Both the position numbers and the translations under genes were made by a program. A DNA stretch of 64,000 nt from Geodermatophilus normandii (GTDB lineage: Bacteria; Actinomycetota; Actinomycetes; Mycobacteriales; Geodermatophilaceae). Under the pieces are notes generated by a model. It saw nothing but the letters and a program-made list of their open reading frames with translations. It was not told the DNA's origin and ran no database searches. This document shows, piece after piece, positions 58,467 to 64,000 of this stretch. Location of the stretch: contig NZ_QGTX01000001.1 of the NCBI RefSeq assembly GCF_003182485.1, positions 2,682,001 to 2,746,000 of the forward strand, in the 5' to 3' direction. Within the stretch, counting starts at the first letter, position 1, and every line of letters starts with the position of its first letter.

Positions 58467-58817
58467 GTGCAGTTCGCCGTCGACCGAGTGGCGGTGCACG
58501 GACGGCCGGGGCTGAGGGTACGCGGCGAACTGGACATCGCGACGGTGGTGCAGCTGGCCTCCTGCGTCGAGGCCGAGCTGTCGGCGTCACCCCGCGCGCT
58601 GGTCGTCGACCTGACCGAGACCACCTTCATGGACTCCTCCGGCGCCCGCCAGCTCGCCCGCACCGCGCGGGACGCCGCGGCCGCCGGCACGGCGCTGCAG
58701 GTGGTGTGCCCGCGGGACAACGCGCCGGTCCGGCTGGTCATCGACCTGCTCGAGCTGCAGCGCCTCGTGCCCGTGGTGGAGTCGGCGACCCTGAGCGACG
58801 GGGAGGTCGGGTCGTAG
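58467..58817 (+). CDS. RsbV-like STAS anti-anti-sigma factor
   Basis: 116 residues, GTG start behind GAGGGAG. STAS fold with LRVRGELDIATVVQLASCVEAEL, ALVVDLTETTFMDSSGARQLART; DSSG is the usual phospho-serine position. It should bind an RsbW-like kinase when unphosphorylated and free the sigma factor. The phytochrome-phosphatase gene starts 11 bp downstream. Confidence 0.88.
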   Translation: MQFAVDRVAVHGRPGLRVRGELDIATVVQLASCVEAELSASPRALVVDLTETTFMDSSGARQLARTARDAAAAGTALQVVCPRDNAPVRLVIDLLELQRLVPVVESATLSDGEVGS

Positions 58818-58828
58818 GGTCGGCCGCG

Positions 58829-61153
58829 ATGCCCCAGCTCCCGACGACGCAGCTCCCGACGACGCAGCTCCCGACGACGCGGACCGCACCCCCGCCGTCC
58901 CCGGCTCCCGATCCGCTCCGCCGGCTGGTCGACGACGAGGCCCTCGCCCGGTGCGCGGACGAGCCGATCGCCGTACCCGGCGCCGTCCAGCCGCACGGCG
59001 CGCTGCTCGCCGTCACCGAGCACGACCTCGCCGTCGTCGTCGCCTCGGCCAACGCCGCCGACGTCCTCGGGAGCGTGCCCGCCACGCTCGCCGGGCTGCT
59101 CACCCCGGCCGAGCTCGACCGGCTGCGCGCGGCGCTGGCCGCCGACCTCGCCGAGGCCGGGCCGCTGCGGGTCGCGCCCGGCGGCACCGAGCTGGACCTG
59201 GTGCTCTCCCGCAGCGGCGGCCTGCTGGTGACCGAGTGGGAGCCGGTGGCCGGCGCGGGCTCGGCGGGCGCGGCCTGGCACCGGCGGCTGCCGACCGTGC
59301 TCCAGCGGCTGTCGGCGCCCACCACGCTCGAGGGGCTGACCGCCGTCCTGGCCCGCGAGGTCCGCGCGCTGACCGGGTTCGACCGGGTGATGGTCTACCG
59401 CTTCGACGCCGAGTGGAACGGCGAGGTGGTCGCGGAGGACCGGCGCGAGGACCTCGAGCCGTTCCTCGGCCTGCACTACCCGGCCGGCGACATCCCCGCC
59501 CAGGCCCGCGCGCTCTACGCCACCCAGTGGATGCGGCTCATCCCCGACGCCACGTACACGCGGGTCCCGCTCGAGCCGCCGCTGGTCCCCGGCACCGGCC
59601 GGCCGCTGGACCTGTCCGGCGCGATGCTGCGCAGCGTCTCGCCGGTGCACCTGGAGTACCTGGCCAACATGGGCGTCACCGCGTCGATGTCGGTCTCGCT
59701 GATCGACCGCGGCCGGCTCTGGGGGCTGGTCTCCTGCCACGGCTACAGCGGCCCGCACCGCCCGTCCGCCGCCGACCGCACCGCCGCGGAGTTCCTCGGC
59801 CGCACCGCCTCGCTGCTGCTGCACACCACCGTCGGGGCCGCCGAGCGCGACGGGATGGTCGCCGTCGCGCAGCGGGAGGCCGCGCTGGTCGCCGCGATCG
59901 GCCGCACGCCGCGCACGCCCGCCGCGGCGCTCGTCGACGGCGACCTCACCGTGCTGGACCTGCTGCCCGCCGCCGGCGCCGCGGTCCGCCTCGACGGCCG
60001 GCTGCACCTGCTCGGCGCCACCCCGCCGGCCGACCGGGTCACGGCGGTCGTCCCCGCGGTGCTGCGAGCCGGCGGCGTCACCGACCGGCTGACCCTGGCG
60101 GTACCCGGCTTCGACGACGTCGCCGGCGACGCGAGCGGCGTGCTCGCGGTCGAGGTCGGCGGCGGGCGCGGGGACTTCCTCGCCTGGTTCCGCCCCGAGA
60201 CGCCGCGCGAGGTCAGCTGGGGCGGGGACCCGCACACGTCGAAGGTCACCGACGGCCGGCTCTCGCCGCGGCGCTCCTTCGCCCGCTGGACCGAGACCGT
60301 CCGCGGCACCGCGCGCCCGTGGCGCGACCACGAGGTGGCCGCCGCCCGCGCCCTGGCCGGCCACCTGGGCGAGGCGGTGCTCGCCCGCGCCGGCGAGGAC
60401 GACCGGCTCGCCGCCGCCCTGCAGCGGACCCTGCTGCTCGAGCGGCTGCCCACCGTCCCCGGCGTCGCGCTCGGCGCGCGGTACCGGCCGAGCGAGGCCG
60501 ACGTCGTCGGCGGCGACTGGTACGACCTGGTGCCGCTGCCCAGCGGCCGGCTCGCCGTGGTGCTCGGCGACGCCGCCGGGCACGGGCTGACCGCCGCCTC
60601 GGTCACCGCGCAGCTGCGGCACGCCCTGCGCGCGGCGCTGCTGCGCGACGAGGGCCCGGCCGCGGCGCTGGCCGAGCTCAACCGGCTCGTCGCCGCGCTG
60701 CTGCCCGGCGAGATGGCCACCGCCGTCGTCGTGCAGCTGGACCCGGTCAGCGGCGAGGTGGCGCTGGCCAGCGCCGGGCACCTGCCGGCCGTGCACGCCG
60801 GCGACGGCACCGCCCGGCTGGTCACCGACGGCCGCGGACCGGCGCTCGGCCTGCTCGACGACGCCGGCTACCCGCAGGCCACGCTGCGGCTCGGGTCCGG
60901 CGACCGGCTGCTGCTCTACAGCGACGGCCTGGTCGAGCGGCGCGACCGGCCGCTGCCGGACGGGCTGGAGGCCGTGCGCGCGGTGGTGGCCGAGAGGGCC
61001 GGCACGCCGCAGGAGGTCGTGGACGCGGTGGTCGAGGCGCTCGACCCGGCCGGCACCGACGACGTCACCGTGGTCGGGCTGGCGCGCGTCCGACCGGGGG
61101 CCCCGCCGTCAGCCGTGAGCACCGCCGCGGACGAGGTAGCGGTAGGCCGGTGA
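58829..61153 (+). CDS. bacteriophytochrome with SpoIIE-type phosphatase output
   Basis: 774 residues. PAS part: RCADEPIAVPGAVQPHGALL, with Cys42 in the place of the biliverdin-binding cysteine of bacteriophytochromes. GAF part: PAGDIPAQAR (218-227, the PASDIP element with S to G), H274 and H304 conserved near SPVHLEYLANMG and SCHGYSG. PHY part: the PRRSF tongue motif near residue 479. Output: PP2C/SpoIIE phosphatase (GGDWYDLVPL, LGDAAGHGLTAAS, LYSDGLVERRDRPL, DDVTVVGLAR). It should dephosphorylate the RsbV-like protein under red/far-red control (inference). The N-terminus carries a threefold QLPTT repeat. The last 45 bp overlap ilvA. Confidence 0.9.
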   Translation: MPQLPTTQLPTTQLPTTRTAPPPSPAPDPLRRLVDDEALARCADEPIAVPGAVQPHGALLAVTEHDLAVVVASANAADVLGSVPATLAGLLTPAELDRLRAALAADLAEAGPLRVAPGGTELDLVLSRSGGLLVTEWEPVAGAGSAGAAWHRRLPTVLQRLSAPTTLEGLTAVLAREVRALTGFDRVMVYRFDAEWNGEVVAEDRREDLEPFLGLHYPAGDIPAQARALYATQWMRLIPDATYTRVPLEPPLVPGTGRPLDLSGAMLRSVSPVHLEYLANMGVTASMSVSLIDRGRLWGLVSCHGYSGPHRPSAADRTAAEFLGRTASLLLHTTVGAAERDGMVAVAQREAALVAAIGRTPRTPAAALVDGDLTVLDLLPAAGAAVRLDGRLHLLGATPPADRVTAVVPAVLRAGGVTDRLTLAVPGFDDVAGDASGVLAVEVGGGRGDFLAWFRPETPREVSWGGDPHTSKVTDGRLSPRRSFARWTETVRGTARPWRDHEVAAARALAGHLGEAVLARAGEDDRLAAALQRTLLLERLPTVPGVALGARYRPSEADVVGGDWYDLVPLPSGRLAVVLGDAAGHGLTAASVTAQLRHALRAALLRDEGPAAALAELNRLVAALLPGEMATAVVVQLDPVSGEVALASAGHLPAVHAGDGTARLVTDGRGPALGLLDDAGYPQATLRLGSGDRLLLYSDGLVERRDRPLPDGLEAVRAVVAERAGTPQEVVDAVVEALDPAGTDDVTVVGLARVRPGAPPSAVSTAADEVAVGR
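58835..58879 (+). repeat. three 15-bp tandem repeats
   Basis: CAGCTCCCGACGACG three times, encoding QLPTT repeats at the N-terminus of the phytochrome-phosphatase. Copy number could vary between strains. Confidence 0.8.
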
Positions 61154-62401
61154 GCCGGGGTCGAGGTGCTGGATGCGCAGCGGGCTCGCCGCGGTGCGCT
61201 CCAGCAGGCCGGGCAGGCTCGCGGCGCTGCCGAGCTCGATCCCGGTGAGCGCGGCGCCGGTCTCGCGGTTGTCCCGCTTCACGTACTCGAACAGCACGAT
61301 GTCGTCGTCCGGGCCGAGCACGTCGTCGAGGAAGCGGCGCAGCGCGCCGGGCTCCTGCGGGAACTCGACGAGGAAGTAGTGCTTGAGCCCCTGGTGCACC
61401 AGGGAGCGCTCGATGACCTCGGCGTAGCGGCTGACGTCGTTGTTGCCGCCCGAGAGCAGGCAGACCACCGTCGAGCCGGGCTCGACCCGCACGGTGCCGC
61501 CGGTGAGCGCCGCGGTCGCCAGCGCGCCGGCGGGCTCGGCGATGATCCCGTCGACCTGGTACAGCTCGAGCATCTCGGTGCAGATCTGGCCCTCGGGCAC
61601 GGCCACCACCTCGGCGCCCGAGTCGCGCACCAGCGGCAGGGTGACCGCGCCGGCCCGGCGGACGGCGGCGCCGTCGACGAACGTGTCGATCGCCGGCAGG
61701 TCCACCGGGTGCCCCGCCGCCAGTGCCGCGGCCGTGCTCGCCGCCCCGGCGGGCTCCACGCCGACCAGCCGGGTGCCGGGGCTGGCCTGCGACAACCAGG
61801 TGCCGCAGCCGGCGAGCAACCCGCCGCCGCCCAGCGGGAGGACGACGACGTCGGGTGTGCGGCCGCCGAGCTGCTCGAGCACCTCGACGGCGACGGTGGC
61901 CTGCCCGACGACGACCGGCCAGGCGTCGAAGGCGGGCACGAGCGTGGCGCCGCTGCTGCCGGCGTGCACGGCGGCCGCGGCCGCGGCGTCGTCGTAGGTG
62001 TCGCCGGTGACGACGAGCTCGACCATGTCCCCGCCGAGCGCCTGGATGCGGGCGCGCTTCTGGCGGGGCGTCGTCCCGGGGACGAAGACCGCCCCGCGCA
62101 CCCCGAGCGCCCGGCACGCGTACGCGACGCCCTGGCCGTGGTTGCCGGCGCTCGCGCAGACGACCCCGGCCGCGCGGGCGGCGTCCTCGAGGCGGCTGAT
62201 CGTGTTGTAGGCGCCGCGGACCTTGTACGAGCGGCCGACCTGCAGGTCCTCGCGCTTGAGCCACACGTCGGCGCCGGTGAGGTCGGACAGCCGCTGGTTG
62301 CGCTGCAGCGGCGTGCGCTCGGCGACCCCGGCCAGCCGGCCCACGGCGTCCCGCACGTCAGCGGCGAACGAGGTCAGGTCCGGCGTCACGGCGGTGCTCA
62401 C
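61109..62401 (-). CDS. ilvA: threonine ammonia-lyase
   Basis: 430 residues. PLP fold type II: LKREDLQVGRSYKVRGA (PLP lysine in SYKVRGA), ASAGNHGQGVAYA, PLGGGGLLAG (phosphate cradle), LLSGGNNDVSRY, and a short C-terminal ACT-like part (HYFLVEFPQEPGALRRFLDDVLG). Deaminates threonine to 2-oxobutanoate in isoleucine synthesis. The single short regulatory domain fits the type with altered feedback. GTG start. It converges with and overlaps the phytochrome gene by 45 bp. Confidence 0.93.
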   Translation of the reverse strand: MSTAVTPDLTSFAADVRDAVGRLAGVAERTPLQRNQRLSDLTGADVWLKREDLQVGRSYKVRGAYNTISRLEDAARAAGVVCASAGNHGQGVAYACRALGVRGAVFVPGTTPRQKRARIQALGGDMVELVVTGDTYDDAAAAAAVHAGSSGATLVPAFDAWPVVVGQATVAVEVLEQLGGRTPDVVVLPLGGGGLLAGCGTWLSQASPGTRLVGVEPAGAASTAAALAAGHPVDLPAIDTFVDGAAVRRAGAVTLPLVRDSGAEVVAVPEGQICTEMLELYQVDGIIAEPAGALATAALTGGTVRVEPGSTVVCLLSGGNNDVSRYAEVIERSLVHQGLKHYFLVEFPQEPGALRRFLDDVLGPDDDIVLFEYVKRDNRETGAALTGIELGSAASLPGLLERTAASPLRIQHLDPGSPAYRYLVRGGAHG

Positions 62402-62443
62402 GGTGCTCCATCCTCCCTGCCGCCGGAGGTGCTCCCGCGGGCA

Positions 62444-62480
62444 GTCGTGCTCTGCCCCCGACCGGGGGGCAGAGCACGAC
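62444..62480 (-). terminator. terminator upstream of ilvA start / downstream of helicase
   Basis: 16-base exact arms (GTCGTGCTCTGCCCCC and complement) with a 5-base loop, after the stop of the helicase gene (62500, minus). The stem shares GTGCTCTGCCC with the one at 54851-54889. Confidence 0.8.
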
Positions 62481-62499
62481 CGAGCGCGGAAGGGGTCGG

Positions 62500-64000
62500 T
62501 CAGGCGGTGAGCCGGCCGTCGTCGGCGACGGTGACGCGGCCGGCGGCGGTGACCCGGGCCAGCGCCTGGGCCAGCAGCGGGGCCAGCGAGGGCGTGCGCC
62601 GGCGGTAGCCGAACACCTCGGCGGTGCGCAGGAACAGCTCGTCCTGGGTCAGCGGCCCGCCCGCGCGGCAGAGGGCGACCATCGCGTTGCCGACCTCCGG
62701 CACGGGCACCTGCTCCAGCGGGCGGACGGTGCTCGCGGCCTGGCGGCGGTAGGCGGTCCAGGTGTCCCGGTCCAGCGTCTCGGGCCAGACGACCTCGCCG
62801 TCGACGAGGCCGTCCGGCAGCAGCGCCAGCAGCGCGTCGCGCCGGGCCTCGCCCACCCGGGTGAGCCCGAAGGCGCCGGCGGCGAGGCGGACCAGGCGGT
62901 CGCGGTGCACGGGTCCCTCCGCCCTGAGCCCGGCGGTCAGCACCCGCCTGACCAGGCGGGCGTTGCGCGGGTCGGCGAGGGCGTCGAGGACCTTGCGGTC
63001 ACCGGCGGGCCTGGGCGCCCACGGGCGGAACCGCAGCTCCGCCGCCGGCTCCCCGGGGAGGTCGGGGACGACGGTCAGCGGCACCGGGGTCACCGGCGTC
63101 GTCACCACCGGGGCGTCCACGGGCTGGTGCCGCGGCACCGGCAGCGCGGTGACGGCGGCCGACACCATCGACCGCAGCGTCGGCAGCCCCCGGGGAGCGT
63201 CCGGCTCCTCGACGACGACCGGCTGCTCGACGACGTCCGGCTCCTCGACGACGTCCGGCTCCTCGCCCGGCTCGTCGGCGGGGGGCTCCGGGACGACGGC
63301 GGGGGTGGCGTCCTCGACGGTCGGCGCGGGCGCCGGGGGGGAGGAGACCAGCGCGGGCACGGCGGCCACCGCGGCGGTCAGGCGGTCGAGCACGGCGTCG
63401 CGGTCGCGCAGCCACGAGGGCAGCCACACCCGTTCCACCACCGGCCAGCCGAGCATGCCGGAGAGCACCTCGACGGGGAGCCCGTCGCGGTCGCCGACGG
63501 TGCGCCGCCGCGCCCAGTCCGGACCGTCGAGCAGCACCGCCATCACCGGCGTCGCCGGCTCGTCGGCGCGGGCGACGGACAGGTCGACGCGGAACTCCGA
63601 GAGGCCGACGTCGGTGCGCACGGCCAGCCCCCGGGCGCGCAGCGCCGCGGCGATCTCCTCGCGGTGGCGGTCCGGAACGGTGGAGCGCCGCGCCTCGCGG
63701 GGCAGCGCGTCGGTGCCGAGGGCGGCGAGGTCGAGGTAGGCACGCAGGTGCTTGATGCCCAGCGACGACGTCTGCTCGGCCCGCAGCGCCGACGGGTCGA
63801 AGGAGGAGAAGACGACGACCTGCCTGCGGGCGCGGGTGATCGCCACGTTGAGCCGGCGCTCGCCGCCCACCCGGTTGAGCGGGCCGAAGTTCAGCGGCAG
63901 CACGCCGCGGTCGTCGGCGCTGAAGCCGGTGGAGAACAGCACGACGTCGCGCTCGTCGCCCTGCACGTTCTCGAGGTTCTTGACGAACAGGCCCTCGCCG
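62500..64000 (-). CDS. SF1 helicase with DUF3320-type C-terminus, 5' end outside window
   Basis: The frame is open to the window edge (reading LFVKNLENVQGDERDVVLFS), so about 500 C-terminal residues are seen. The start of the visible part is helicase motifs V-VI (ENVQGDERDVVLFSTGF, RRLNVAITRARRQVVVFSS). Next is a restriction-endonuclease-like segment (AALRARGLAVRTDVGLSEFRVDLSVARAD, MAVLLDGPDWARRRTVGDRDGLP), an E/P/V-rich repeat linker, and a winged-helix-like DUF3320 tail. This is the plan of DUF4011/DUF3320 helicases carrying an MTES/Vsr-like nuclease domain, often found in defence islands. Confidence 0.8.
   Translation of the reverse strand, partial: GEGLFVKNLENVQGDERDVVLFSTGFSADDRGVLPLNFGPLNRVGGERRLNVAITRARRQVVVFSSFDPSALRAEQTSSLGIKHLRAYLDLAALGTDALPREARRSTVPDRHREEIAAALRARGLAVRTDVGLSEFRVDLSVARADEPATPVMAVLLDGPDWARRRTVGDRDGLPVEVLSGMLGWPVVERVWLPSWLRDRDAVLDRLTAAVAAVPALVSSPPAPAPTVEDATPAVVPEPPADEPGEEPDVVEEPDVVEQPVVVEEPDAPRGLPTLRSMVSAAVTALPVPRHQPVDAPVVTTPVTPVPLTVVPDLPGEPAAELRFRPWAPRPAGDRKVLDALADPRNARLVRRVLTAGLRAEGPVHRDRLVRLAAGAFGLTRVGEARRDALLALLPDGLVDGEVVWPETLDRDTWTAYRRQAASTVRPLEQVPVPEVGNAMVALCRAGGPLTQDELFLRTAEVFGYRRRTPSLAPLLAQALARVTAAGRVTVADDGRLTA
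63203..63265 (-). repeat. 18-bp tandem repeats in linker
   Basis: Three full and one partial 18-bp units (GGCTCCTCGACGACG plus variable end) encode the EEPDVV repeats of the helicase linker. Confidence 0.7.

Noticed and set aside
63203-63265. Regular 18-bp repeats suggesting a CRISPR array.
   Set aside because: Repeats are contiguous without spacers and encode an in-frame EEPDVV linker.

Overview
The window is very GC-rich actinobacterial chromosome. Supporting signs are almost all-G/C third codon positions, many GTG starts, four-base ATGA/GTGA gene overlaps, DUF222-HNH, DUF732, F420-dependent and NlpC/P60 genes, and an actinobacterial-type c-di-AMP riboswitch. A Geodermatophilaceae-like soil or stone actinomycete (Blastococcus, Geodermatophilus, Modestobacter) would fit, but this is inference from gene content. 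No rRNA, tRNA or CRISPR array was seen.

Layout. 1-3300: end of a phosphorothioation (Dnd)-type restriction island of visibly lower GC (helicase end, small gene, DndD-like ATPase, Dnd-associated protein 4). 3436-12968: DNA-processing genes on the minus strand: a PLD/DEAD-helicase/DUF3427 protein split into two overlapping frames, then an AddAB-like helicase-nuclease pair. 13138-14752: GIY-YIG nuclease and an unknown gene. 14779-20363: an ADP-ribose/NAD-linked cluster. A divergent NrtR-like Nudix regulator faces an operon of ARPP-1, an ADP-ribosylglycohydrolase/dual-specificity-phosphatase fusion, a zinc-motif protein sharing a domain with the regulator, two unknown frameshifted genes and a SpoT-like HD protein. 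20452-24364: NERD helicase, then a compact CHAT/caspase-like protease plus PD-(D/E)XK nuclease pair. 24692-35533: membrane proteins (two DUF4407 paralogues), EcsC, class A beta-lactamase, HAD, TerD, tandem lipoproteins and a MazEF-type pair. 35842-43949: Phd/ParE-type pair, three DUF732 proteins, a second glycohydrolase/phosphatase fusion, and a TM0106-type nuclease-helicase with a zinc-ribbon gene. 44065-45129: a nuclease-like pseudogene broken by an internal inversion. 45178-49314: HNH, GIY-YIG, NlpC/P60 under a c-di-AMP riboswitch, DUF4352. 50238-61153: a stressosome/partner-switch region, with a sigma factor fused to an RsbT-like kinase, RsbR, RsbS and RsbU-N genes, and further on an RsbW-like kinase, an RsbV-like protein and a bacteriophytochrome fused to a SpoIIE phosphatase. 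Between these lie FAH, MBL, RtcB, LLM and HD genes. The end holds threonine deaminase and a partial DUF4011/DUF3320-type helicase.

Six single-base frame breaks (near 5783, 15487, 16051, 35409, 36375, 44657), most in short G/C runs, interrupt genes that otherwise read normally. Either the assembly carries homopolymer indels or several genes are decaying. The strongest candidates for new biology are the ADP-ribose cluster with its shared regulator/effector domain, the CHAT-nuclease pair, and the sigma-RsbT fusion with a light-sensing phosphatase nearby.
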